DNA from: Nectonema munidae
Lineage: Eukaryota > Nematomorpha > Nectonematoida > Nectonematidae
Direction: 5' to 3'
DNA length: 64,000 nt
Assembly (NCBI GenBank): GCA_030549495.1
Contig: JAUIRK010000927.1
Location: 124,001 to 188,000 of the forward strand
The notes under the pieces were generated by a model, which worked only from the letters and a program-made list of their open reading frames with translations, was not told the DNA's origin and did not search any database. Positions 48,698 to 60,900 of this stretch are shown here, piece by piece. Each line of letters opens with the position of its first letter. Positions within the stretch are counted from its first letter, which is position 1. Position numbers and translations under genes: made by a program.

Positions 48698-49749
48698 CCT
48701 ACAATGTTAAGTGTACCTCAGAGTTTCACTGCGGGAGTAAAACAAATCAATACAAAGTGATAGATACTCATCGCCTGCCTGATCGAGAAAACCTTGTTTC
48801 TTGATAAATATACCTTGAGTTTAACACTGTTATAGAAGATGTTATTCAAATAGTAAATTTTATTAAATGATGAACATTAAATTCAAGGCTGTGTAGTGAA
48901 AACTGCTCTGAAATGTGATCCGAATATCAAAATATGCATTACTACTTTTCTGTAAGGAGGCTATCAAGAGGAAAAGTGCTTCAGAGAGTGATTTACATGC
49001 TTGCAGAGGTTGAAATCGTCCTAAACCAAAAGAAATATGTACTGAGATAAAGGCTTACAGAACCAAAGTGGTTGCTTAAACTGACATAACATACAGACAT
49101 ATATTCCGAGGTGAAGTTGCTGAAGCTGAATATGTCCATGCAAGGAAAAGATGAGACTATAATCTCTGTGTCAGAAATGTTCAAGGATTTCAAAGCAAAA
49201 CTAAGGCTGTTGAAAGGAAAGATTGAACTAGCAAAAACAACGTCCTGTCCACATTTGAACCTTTTTCTGGAAGATGAAAAGGACGCTTCACTTCTGCCGT
49301 ACAAAGTGTCATTGTTGGCCATCTTGAGAAATTGAGTGAGAAGTTTGACAAGTACATTTCGGGTGGAGAGCTGCATGAGAAATACAACACCCTTCGATAT
49401 CCAAGCCAAAGATCTTTCAGAGGAAGATTCTTATAACCTAGATTTTCAAGAGGAGCTTATAAAGATCCAGCATGAGAAACTCTTCGTTTTAACTTTAAGC
49501 GACAAACTCTAAGTCTGTTCTGGACTGCTGTGAAAAAAAGAAACCAATGATTGGATTCGCAGCTGTAAACGTGTTATTGTCTTTAGCTACAAACTATTTG
49601 TGTCAATCACGATCTGCAGCTCTGACTGCCATTAAAACTAAAAGCTAAAGTTGCAGCTCTGGCGGCAACCAAAATATGATTTGAGGGTAGCACTTTTCAA
49701 GACTGAACCACAAATAGAGAAACTTAGCAACATGTCATGCTTTAGGTAG

Positions 49750-50600
49750 TAGTACAATCGATGATTCATCAAACACTGATTTTTCTAGTTATCTCAAACA
49801 AGAAAGTAACTCATTCACTCTGGAAAAAATAAGGGAAAACAATATATTAGCGGCTATGAACGAAATAAGATAAAAAAATCTGGTGATATAAATAATTTAT
49901 CTATATATAAATTGAGTTTAATAAGGAATGAGATTGTGAAATATCTTATGATGGCATTTAATTTATGTATTGAATTTAATATTTTTCCATCCTAATTCAA
50001 TTTAGCGAAAGTAACTGTGATTTTTTTTAAAAAGAAGACTAGTTTGTGGTAAAAAACAATAGGGAAATAAGTATTATTAATACTTTCCTCAAATATTCGA
50101 AAAAATTATTTTCAAGGAGATTTTTCCATATATAGAAAATTTGTGGGTTGCTATATGAGTATCAATTTGGTTTCAGACCGAAATATAGTACAGAATATCT
50201 TCACACATTCTTTCTTTTAAAGAATCCTAAACTGCTTAGAAAAATCAGATGTTGCGATAGCAATTTTTCTTCATTTGTCTGATGCTTTTAATAGTATATC
50301 ATATGAAAAGGTTTTAATAAAATTAAGATTTCTTGGTTTTTCCAGTTCCACCTTACATTTTTTCTCCTCTTACTTATCAGATAGGGAACAACTTGTATGC
50401 ATTATCTATAAAAGCAATTTGATTCAGGTTTTTAGAAGGATCGGTTTTACGTCCCTTTTTATTCTCTATTTATATAAATGATATTCCAAAAGCAAAACAT
50501 TTACTTGATTTTTTTGTTTGCTGAAGACATAACACTAATGTAACGTTTTTCAAAATAAGATAAACGAAAAAATATTAGTTTGAAAGGTTTGACATTGATA
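49750..50600 (+). mobile_element. LINE copy C (heavily decayed RT)
   Basis: Scattered frames give NNILAAMNEIR, LMMAFNLCIEFNIFPS, QIFEKIIFKEIF, then IAIFLHLSDAFNSISYEKVL (motif A with His for the catalytic Asp) and KLRFLGFSSSTLHFFSSYLS, DREQLVCIIYKSN. Same family as copies A, B and D. Stops and shifts are frequent. Confidence 0.65.
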
Positions 50601-51057
50601 TAGTAAGCAAAATCAATTTTTTATGTTTGATTATAAACTAAGTTTATGGAGTACTAAAAAGATTTAAAAATGAATTTTCTGTCGAGATTAATTATAAATC
50701 ACATGTCTTACCTCACTTATATTATAGTATAACAAATTGGGGTCATGCAAACATTTTAAAATTAAAAAATTACAAAAAAATATTTTAATTTAGGTTCTCG
50801 AGGTCACACTACACTTTATCTTAAATAAGGGCAATGTGCAGTTGCCTGTAAACCAACTAACTAAAAAAACATGTGAAGATAAAAAACACTTAAAGTTAAT
50901 AATATATACCGTGTACAAATATCTACATTTATATATAGAGAAAGAAAAAATTTATTGCAAAGAAAAAGTGTTAACAAAGAAAAAAAACTAAAAAATCATT
51001 TATATATCTATATAAAATATCTCAAAACCCGTAGGGTTGAACGCGGGTAGACAACTT

Positions 51058-51163
51058 GATTGTCATCTCCAACCTATATACTACGATAGTTCATCTTCAA
51101 CTTGTATACTACGATGGTTCATCTCCAACCTGTATAGTACGATTGTTCATCTCCAACCTGTCA
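51058..51163 (+). repeat. ~30-bp minisatellite upstream of CERT
   Basis: Four units of the type TTCATCTCCAACCTGTATAC followed by TACGATGG, slightly diverged. Confidence 0.75.
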
Positions 51164-51167
51164 CTTC

Positions 51168-51520
51168 ATATTTTGCTAGATGTAAGATTTGGTATACCTC
51201 ATTCGGGGAGACTATATTATATAGGTTATTACCTTTATTTTTGCAATTTTTCAAGATATTAAATAATATTCTAAATTAAATTAAATTCTGTTATCAAAGA
51301 ATCAAAAAATATTCATTAAAAAATATGAAACTTTCTGTTTATATTTTGCTAGATGTAAGATTTGATATATCTCGTACGATGTTACATAAGTTATTACTTA
51401 TATTTTTGCAATTTGCGCGATATTAAATAATATATTTGTTTGTCAAATAATCAAAATAGAGTTCTGTAATCAAAGAATCGAAAAATATTCTTTAAAAAAT
51501 AAATAAAGTCTCTCTAATCA
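51168..51520 (+). repeat. Direct duplication, ~174-bp unit
   Basis: TATTTTGCTAGATGTAAGAT, a TTATTACTTATATTTTTGCA-type segment, a GATATTAAATAATAT segment and an AAAGAATC(A/G)AAAAATATTC segment occur in this order twice, starting at about 51,170 and 51,344. Confidence 0.7.
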
Positions 51521-51801
51521 TTTTTATCAAAGCATGCATATAGGAAACTAAAAAATAAATCTTGATACAACGAAACATATTTATGTCTTATGGTCCAGTA
51601 TTTTTTTGTTTTAGAGAAGCAACAGAAATTAAAACTTTATTTCTGCTAATAAATTGAACATTATTGAAATGAATTTTGAAATGAATCTCAATTGAAACCA
51701 ATCAAACTTATAAAACAGAGATAGAAAAAATGCATACGGTTAGAGATTGTTCAAAAAAAAAAAGATTATTATTTTTCTTCTTGTTCCATTCTTTCTATAA
51801 C

Positions 51802-51978
51802 ATGGAGAAAAATCAATATATATTATCTGGCACTTTAAATAAATGGACTAATTATATTCATGGTTGGCAAGAAAGATACTTTGTTTTAGATAACGACATC
51901 TTAAGTTATTATAAATCCTTTAAAGAAAAATTCTTTGGTTGTCGAGGTGCTATTAGCATTATTAGAGCAAATATCATC
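51802..51978 (+). CDS. CERT1: CERT exon: N-terminus and first half of PH domain
   Basis: ATG at 51802 starts [15 protein letters not shown], then [17 protein letters not shown] and [18 protein letters not shown]. Donor GTAAAA starts at 51979, phase 0. An in-frame ATG at 51730 would add 24 residues with a hydrophobic run ([11 protein letters not shown]), unlike the soluble N-terminus of CERT, so 51802 is preferred. The N-terminus is shorter than in vertebrate CERT, which has about 20 more residues before the PH domain. An upstream non-coding exon cannot be excluded. Confidence 0.88.
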
Positions 51979-54900
51979 GTAAAATTATGCACTATTTATA
52001 TTTATTAATTTTAACTCTGTTTCAATTGTATTTTCAATAACCTTAGATTTGCAATGATCTTATTTTTTATTTACATTATTTATTTATTGTAATATTTGTT
52101 CAGGTTCGTCGATAAGGAAAAGGGTTTACTGAAGCCACTAAACCAAGATATTGAAGAGGGAGAAAACAACATTATTTATATCAGAGTTTCTCAATCGGCG
52201 AATCACCTGGGAAATCACATATTTTTTTATAATTAAGGGTTTGTTTTAACTCAAAAAAGAAAAATCGGTTGTAAATTGAATTTCTTGAATTTTCGTTATT
52301 TTCTACTTCATAGTGGGCGATTTATACAAAAATGTTGCGAAACCCTCAGTTAGATGAGAATGATTTAGGATTTTTAATTTGACTTTATCGAAGCCAGCTG
52401 ATTTTTTATTACTAAGAGAAGGTGAAAATCACGGTTAAAATTTTAACCGTCATATCAATGTATTCAAATTGTTTGGATTCAACTTTAATTTCTTCAATGC
52501 AAATGGCTCTTGCAAAGATTTCTTTAAAAATCACGATAAAATTTCTTCTATTGGAAAATTGCTGATGCCAAAAATAAGCTTTAGAGATGTTAATTCAATT
52601 ATTGTAAAGAATGAGAAACTTTTATATCTTTGGATATTTAACCCGTTATCGACCAGAAAAATCAGACTATATCTAGTATAAAGCAGAAGATTTATATTTA
52701 AAAGCATTAATAAACGCAGATGATTCACGTTTTTGTAAAGTCGACATATATCGAGTGTGGTCGATAACCGGTTAAAGGCAGGGTTGGAAGTCAGATTTTA
52801 AAGGGGATAAGGTGGGAGAGTTATGGTCCGTTTTTTCAAGTATTTTAAATAAAGAATAACGTAGCTTAACTAGGTCGATAATCGGTTAATAAGTAGGCTT
52901 TAACTTCTGTTTTCTAAACAGATACTCTTTCTAAATGGCCTCCGTGCTTTGGGTGATAAACAGAAAATGACTGATTGAAAATGCTCTTGTTCTGTCAATG
53001 AAATCTTAAGCATTTATATATAATGCACCTAACAGTGTTTAAGTTAGCGCTTTGGACAAGCAATTAAAAAATTGAATAAAATTGGTTTTTGAAAAGCTTC
53101 CTTTGAAAAAAAATAAACTGTTAGGCATACATGATTTAGATTTAGGACTGTTAGTAGTAAAAGTGACCTTAAACCCCATTCCATTATCATTATCTCTAAA
53201 ATTAAAAAATAAGGTCACATTTATTTTTTAGAAATAATTTTTAGATTGAAAAAATGCTCACTTTCATTTTTTATATATTTTTTTGCTAAATTTCTCTAGC
53301 ATATGGCACATAACTGAATATTCAATTGCTCTTATTTGGTGCAGAACGGCCTTTCCCATACTTTATCAGACGCGCAACCCTTTTGTGTTCCGAAATATTT
53401 TGGAGAACCCTACATTCTGATACTTATGTATTATGGAAATGCAATCATTTTAATTTATTTTCTCTCTTCTGAGTTTGATATTTTATAGGCTATGGATGAA
53501 CGCTTCAGCGTGTAGGCCCAAATGATAAAGTTTAATAGCAATGTACATGGAAGCAGGTCAATTCAGGCTCACGACAATTTGGCCTCTGGACAATTGGACC
53601 TCTAAATATATTAATATTGCGTTGAGGCCGAATTTTTACAATTTTTAAAAACTTATTTACTAACTTTAAACATAAGTATGAACTTAATACGGAATCCGAG
53701 ACAACCTTCTGCGAAACTGCATGTGTTCCGGGAAACTGGCGTAAAAAAGAAAGTTTACTTTTTTAAAATTTCTAAAAAAAAAAGGTGGGAAAGAGGAGGG
53801 GCGTATCCAAGTTAATGTCATTTAGGAGTAGCGATGTTCTCAACACTTCTCTTATTTTATTGCAGACGAATGAAATAGATGAATTGCGCTTTGACATCGT
53901 CCTGAACGATGACACATGGAGTTTGCGCGCTTTCACCGTGGAAGAGTGTAAGGAATGGCTAGAGTGCTTGGGGCTGTGCAAGGAGGTGGCTCTCTCACTC
54001 TCATCTCCCGCCCAAGGGGACAGTGATTACGGCAGTTTGGGCGACAACAACTCCACCTACAAACGACATCACCGAAACTCCTCCTCACTTCTTTCAAACA
54101 CCTTTTCAGAAGGCAGCAACGAATCGAGTGTAAGTCTTTAAAGCTTTCTACTGATTTTGACGTATACTTGAAATCCCCCTCTAGAGTGAGAGATATTCTT
54201 AACTAGTAGAACAAAACGTTTAGATCAGGGGTGGGCAAAATTTTTAATCGGTCGAGCAGAGTCGAATATTGTCCACTTTTCAAAAATAAATCTGTGTTTA
54301 TTAATACTTATTAATACAAATCCTCTGCTTTACATTAGAAAGCGTCTGCTACGCTTTTAACCAGTCTTCCAAGAAATGAAAATCGTCTCTTTTAAATGTA
54401 CAAAATTCAATTGAAAATGAAGACAGGTTTTCAGAGTTTTTGTCCACAAATGGAAAGCTCTTGTATGAAGCTCACATCGCTAAAATATAACTGCAGGGGG
54501 CGTGGCGGCCAGATTTTATGTTATATGTTCTCCAAAAATTTCCTATCAATGTATTTCATTTTTTTATTTTTGTTTTAAGTAAGAAGTAAGCATTTTTTTA
54601 TTCATGAAAATTGAAATAATATATAATAACAGCTACTATATTATCCGTAGTACCGAGCACAATTACCCTTCTCCGCATTGTATGAGCAATTTTTGAAATA
54701 GGCGATGCAAACGTTTGAAAGAAGAAAGAATACGTTTTTTGTTTATATCTAAGGTAATTTCAACGTAAAAGTATTTTCATGGTGAAATCACAATTGCATC
54801 GCTCGTCTTTGTCGAACTATGAGAAAGTAAGATTTGGTGTTGGATTTTAACGAATTACGAAAGAGCTACTTTTAGGCCTCCTAATTTTATTTAAATTTAA

Positions 54901-57900
54901 TACAGATTTTATTGACAAAATCTTTTAAGATTCTAAAAAGCAAAATTATTTTTTCCCATATCTACATTGTTTACAATTCTAATTTTAAAGGTAGATGTAT
55001 TAAAACTTCTAGGCAAGTATAATTTTGCTAAAAGTATTTTATTTGTAAAACTTGTTTTAAAATTATTGAACTAAGGCTTCATTCTTCAAATATTAAAATA
55101 CTCAATCCACTGCGAAAAAGTAAAACGTGAGAAAAGAGCCATTTTAGTGAAAATCCTTTCAGCCAATCAAAAATCATGTAGGATAAATAGCCTGTATAAA
55201 TAAGTTCAGCTTATTACTTTATACTTGATAAACTTGTTAAAAAAAACTTGAGAAACTTGATAAAAAAAAATTTTTCATATAATTGTGAAAAGTATGAATG
55301 TTGTGATTTAACTGAATCCTTATCAGATTTAAACATCTTATCTTTGAACATTCAATCCTTTTACTCAAAGTATGATAATTTATGCTGCTTTTTAGAAATT
55401 GTGCAAAACAAAAATAATTTTTTTCATGTAATTGGATTACAAGAAAAAAAAATGTCCAAAATTTAGGAGCCTTAGATCTTGTAGGCTACTCCTTTGTTTC
55501 AAAACCTTCTCCGTTTTCAAAACACAGGGGTTTGTGTTTTTTTTATTCATAATAGCGTTAAATATGAAATCCTAGAATTTGACATAGCATGCAATAATTG
55601 GGAAGTTTTCTCTATAAAAATTATAGACGAATTTGGTTGTTTCACTCACATTCACAATATTTATAGAGCCACCTTATATACCAAAAACGTTTTGTTAGCT
55701 TTTAATGAGGAGTTTAGTCTGTTTTTAAATGAAGTTAACAAATCCCAAGCAAATATTTTTTTAGGTGACTTCAACTTAGATTTTTTCAAAATCTCTTCAT
55801 CTGTTAACACTAGATTGTTTATTGAATCTATCATTTCTTATGGCTATTATCCAACTATTAATCAAGCCACTAGACCTGTTTCGAATACATTGCTGGATAA
55901 TATTTTTTTATGCTCTTCAATGTTGTGCCATAGCTGTGGAATAATATCCTCCTGTTTATCTGATCATGTTCCAATATTTGTTGCTTTAAAAAATCAATTC
56001 CATCAACAGAAAGTTGCATATTCTATTCGGGAGTTTGTGGATTTTTATCAATTAACTGAGTCTTTAAAAAATACAGATTGGAAAGTTTTAGATGATTATA
56101 GTTTTCAAGTTAACGCCTTTTCAGAAACATCACAACAATCAAAAAACAACAAATACAAGCTCAATGCTTGGATGACGGATGAGATTCTAAAGTTAGTAAA
56201 ATATAAAGATATTCCTTATAGAAAAATGTTAAGATCAAGAGGTGGACCAACTTTTACATTTTTTAAACTTAGTGTAAATAATATGAACAAAAAGATTAAA
56301 CATTCTGTATGGTTAGCTAAACAACATTTCTACAATAAGTTTTTTGATACACACAAGAATGATAATAAAAAAATATGGAAAGAGCTGAACAAATTTAAAA
56401 ACAATAATAATGATTCCAAAATCAATATTAAAATTAATAAGGAATATATTGACAAATCAAAACTACCGTTTTTATTTGACGACTTCTTTAGAAGTAAGCT
56501 TGAGAATCCACAAAATTGTCAAAATACATATGAAGTGAATCCAAATAAATTATCACATTTAAACAATTATTTTTGACAAAAGTTTATTAAATTTAAGTAG
56601 TAACCTTTTGACAAAGGTTCATTTTTCATCGAATTAACTTCAAATTGAAAAGATAAATAATAAATAACTGGAAAAAAACAAATTTGCGAGATTTTTATGA
56701 AAATTTTTCTTTTCTTTCAAAAAAAATACGTTGCGAAAACGCAACGTTGGACAGATTAATGAAAAGTTAGCGCACATTTTTATATTTGAAATTTAAAAAG
56801 AAAAATTGGAGTAAATTTAAATAAAATTTTATTCACATGTTTAAGGCTAAAGCAAAGAACGTAATAAATAAAATAAGCTTCATCATTTTGAATGATACAC
56901 TTTGAAACACTTCACGTGCAAACCAACACCACATCTATCGCACTTTTTGTTTGTCTGCGAATTGCATTGCCGACAACGTACTCTTTTGTTGTTTTCAACG
57001 TTAACAATTATGTGATTTTGTCTGTCGAATCTTATATATCTGAAGGAGCTTTTATGGCTGAGGATCTACCAGGCTTTGCGGGATTGTATTCCAGACTTAA
57101 TAAATACTCCACTATCAATCTTCGGAAAGCCAGCTGATCATATGGACTTGATGATTGAAACTTGTGTAAAGCCCAACAATTGACAATTGCCATGTCAATA
57201 ATATGGATCATTATAGACCAGTTCGGAAAGCCAGCTGATCATATGGACTTGATGATTGAAACTTGTGTAAAGCCCAACAATTGGCAATTGCCATGTCAAT
57301 AATATGGATCATTATAGACCAGTACCATTTCTTTCCTCTGATAGATATTCGGTACTGAGATATGTTTTGATCTAACATATCTACAAAACCCATATATTTG
57401 TTGTAGGTATGGAAAATTTTTGGTTGATTGATTTTTATCTGTTTTTTCTTGGCTGTGGAATATCTTGTGACTTTTTGGAGAGGGTTAATAGATTCGAAGT
57501 TGGATACAGCTATGATAGACTTTTTGTCTATCCATTGCACTATATTTACATTATTTCTAAACCATGAAAATGAATTCCCTCTGCTCCAATTTTGCGATTT
57601 TCAACGGACAGCCTTTAGTTCTATTTTTTCTTATAGTTGCAGTACACTTGATTCCTATTTCGGACATTTTTTCCACTAAATTTATAGTGCTGAAAAAATT
57701 ATCTGAAATATAAGAATATACATTTGGCATGAATTCTTTTGATTTTTCTGCAAAATTCAAAACAACAGAAGCTCCCAATCCAAAATCGGATTGATATTTA
57801 TTTACAGAAAACTTTTTTCCTTGGTAGATATCAAATTGACAACAATATCCATGTTGTATACAATCAGACCATTGCCGATACCCAAACTTTATAGGTTTTC

Positions 57901-60900
57901 CAGGTAAATATTGTTTAGAGGGATGGTTACCAAAGTAGGGTATCATAGTTTCATCAACAGAGTGAAACTCAGAAATAGGCGCAAAAAATCTGAAAATTTC
58001 ATTGGCAAGATTTAAGATTGGTCTTATCTTAGAAAACTTGTCATTAATATCAATTTGAGTATTACACAAAAATGGAAATTATTCTTAATTTCTTCAAATC
58101 TTTTACGTCGCATGGCATTTGAAACTAAATTATTGCGGCAGTCGATAGCCTGTTCCCAATATAATCTATATCTTGGAAGAACTACGTAACCTGACAAAAT
58201 AAGTATGCCAATAAACTTGAAAATCTCTTCTTTTGAAGCATTCAGAGGTAAATTTTTTTGGAAAGAATACTTATTTGTAAAAGCACAAATATTTTCAATG
58301 ATATCATTCATCATCATTAAAAAGAGTTCAACTGGAGTATTCAAATTCTGCACGGTATGAGGTGCACTAAATTCATCAAAGACCTTTATATTAGAACCAG
58401 TACTCCGTACCTTTTTTACATCGCTCAGTTCTCCATCGTCTTCAGATTGAATTATTTCTGCTTGTGCAGATAATTGATTTGACGACAAATGATTAATATC
58501 ACAACTTTCTTCATCAGATAAACTCGGGTTTGTTGGAGGATTGATGAAAATTTCATGGCTAACTGCTGAACCTTCAAGAAATTCAATAATCTCAGCTAAA
58601 GTTTTCTCCTAATTTTAACAAGAACTATATGTATATAAAATTATACACATCTGGAACTTTAGCCCAAACATGGATGAAAAATCAAATTTCACAGATAAGC
58701 ACAAAGAGAAACGAACAGACAAATATGGAATAAAAGTTATATGAATATGCTTTGCGTTGCGTTAACGCAACGCCAAATGTTTTACTGATTTTTTTCTAAC
58801 TTATCAACCTTTCATGATCTTCATGATCCACACTTGTAATTTCATCTCTTCTGTCAAACCATGCCAACTGAATCAGTCGCTATTGCTTTATAGTAGACAT
58901 TTTGGACAGGTTGAATTAACTGTAATTCTAAATTTATTTTCATTCTGATATAGATCCCTTTCAATTAGACATCAATTAAATAATTTAAAGATTAATGATT
59001 AAAATTCACGGTTACATCTTTGAAGAGTACTTCTGTTTTGCGTAAATTTAAAAAAAGTATCTAAGTCAGCTTCAGTTTTAGTTTTTGTCATGTTGCGAAA
59101 ACGCAACGTTAGACCGAAATAATTAAGAAAATCTATGTTGCGTTTTTGCAACGTAAGACATTATCGAGTTGAGCAATGTTTCAAATAATGACATTCTTTT
59201 GGCTATAAAATCTCTTAAAAACAGTACTTGTCCTGACTTTTATAACTTCACTGCACCAATGATTAAGCGCATTGGACCATACATTTGTAACCCTCTTAGA
59301 ATTCTTTTTAACAGGTGTATTGGAAATGGTACTTTTCCCGATTCCTTAAAAATCTCAAAAATAATCCCTGTCTATAAAAAAAATAAAAGAGACGATATTT
59401 CAAACTATAGACTTATTTCAGTAGTCCCTATTTTATCGAAAATTTTTGAAAGAATAATTTACAATAGGTTTTACTATTTTTTTGAATGTTGCAATATTTT
59501 TTCTGATTCACAATTTGGTTTTCGCACTTTTCACCCGACTGAAAGATTGCACACAATTTTTATTAAAGATGTGATTAGTTCTTGGTCAAAAGGCGAACAA
59601 TGTATAGCAATTTTTTTTAATTTAAAAAATGCCTTTAATTCATTGTCATTAGCTTTTTTAGGTAATTAGCTTGTTAGGTAGCAAACTTTCAACATATTTT
59701 GATTTTAAAACAGTCAATTTAGTAAATTGGTTTTTATCATATAGGAAATCATATGTTCATGTCAATAATGTTGACTCTTCTATCAAGTTTGATTCAAATA
59801 TTGGAGTACCTCAGGGATCGGTTCTTAGTCCTCTTTTGTTTATAGTTTATATCAATGAGATTTTAGATCATGTTACAAGTGAAACTGTTTCATGTTTTAC
59901 ATATGCTGATGACATCACTTTATTGTTCAAAGGTAAAAGTCTTGATTTTCTTAAAATTAATGAAATATTGGATATGTTTAATACTAAATTAGCTTCGCAT
60001 AACTTTTCGATAAACATTTTGAAAACTAAAGCAATGTATTTTACTAACTCAAAAAAAAGCATTCAAAAGTTGCCTTTAATAATAAACGGAATAAACATAG
60101 AGTTTGTAGAATCTTTCAATTTTTTAGGCGTTGTCATAGACAATAAACTTGAGTGCAAAGCTCATATCGATAATCTCTCTATCCGAATGAATGCATTGCT
60201 CTCACTATTTCGAGGAACTAAGTTTTTACCACTTAGAGCTAAATCTACGTTGTATAAATCACTAGTAGAACCACTGTTAAGGTATTCAATAGAAAATTGG
60301 GGACATTGTAACCTCAAATACATAATAATAATGCAAAAAAGAATAATTCGCTGTATTTTCGCGTTACGCTATAACACACATGTTAATGATAAGTTTAAAG
60401 AGTTAGATAAATTCTCTATATAAATTCGAAGTCATTAAACTAGCTTTAAAATTTTTCTCTGGAGAAGTTCCATTATCTCTCAATAATTTTTTCATATTTT
60501 CAAGTAGCTTCAACCATTACGAGACTAGACATCCTTTAAAGCTTCATGTTTTCAGATCTAAAAAAACAAACAATAATTCATAAAGTTCCAAAACACTGGA
60601 ATAGTTTTATCGAAATAATTGAAGAAAATCGTAATTTATCAAGTAAAAAGATACTCTCAAAAATAAAAATGAGTATGCTGTTAAATTATTGTTCTTGTAA
60701 TGTTGAAAACTGCTATGCTTGTAATATATGTCCTTCACCTTATGAATACAACTGATTTTCATTTTCTGTATTTTTTTTTAGTCCATTTATGTATTCTGTT
60801 TTGTTTCCAAACTATGTATTATAAATAAAATATATTTATTTACATATAAATTTATAATAGCCAATGCTTTTTTCTAAATTGTAAATCTTTTACTATCATG

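Larger units (their letters stand above)
46740..49700 (+). pseudogene. Old ZBED5-like hAT transposase, split by a younger hAT
   Basis: The left part (46,750-47,420) reads PQCVVC and SHESRK (BED zinc finger), HPNFLEKNAQFMQPN and then IKKRIQEISQDIKRQV, LELAESTEGCDDAQVLAYA (RNase-H core start, with ES instead of DES). The right part (48,706-49,500) reads SMQGKDETIISVSEMFKDFK, LRLLKGKIELAKTTSCPH, LNLFLEDEKDASLLPYK and HLEKLSEKFDKYI, the insertion-domain region of ZBED5-like proteins. Many stops and shifts are present in both parts. The two halves are colinear and separated exactly by the element at 47421-48697. Its own ends were not found. It is more diverged than the copy at 38322, so probably older. 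Confidence 0.75.
50601..51801 (+). other. Upstream region of the CERT gene, with tandem repeats
   Basis: No separate gene. It holds about four 30-bp units (51,058-51,163), two copies of a ~174-bp unit (51,168-51,520) and a CCCG...CGGG hairpin candidate at 51,028-51,050. A core promoter cannot be pointed to with confidence; no convincing TATA box stands out against the AT-rich background. Confidence 0.45.
56574..59160 (-). mobile_element. piggyBac-type transposon inserted in LINE copy D
   Basis: The LINE coding text stops at HLNNYF (56573) and resumes at [12 protein letters not shown] (59166), so the element lies between, about 2.6 kb. The exact ends are not certain; no clean TTAA pair is visible at the junctions. 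Four GTTGCG-(N4)-CGCAAC-type palindromes sit towards its ends (56728-56747, 58754-58773, 59092-59107, 59137-59152). Confidence 0.75.
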
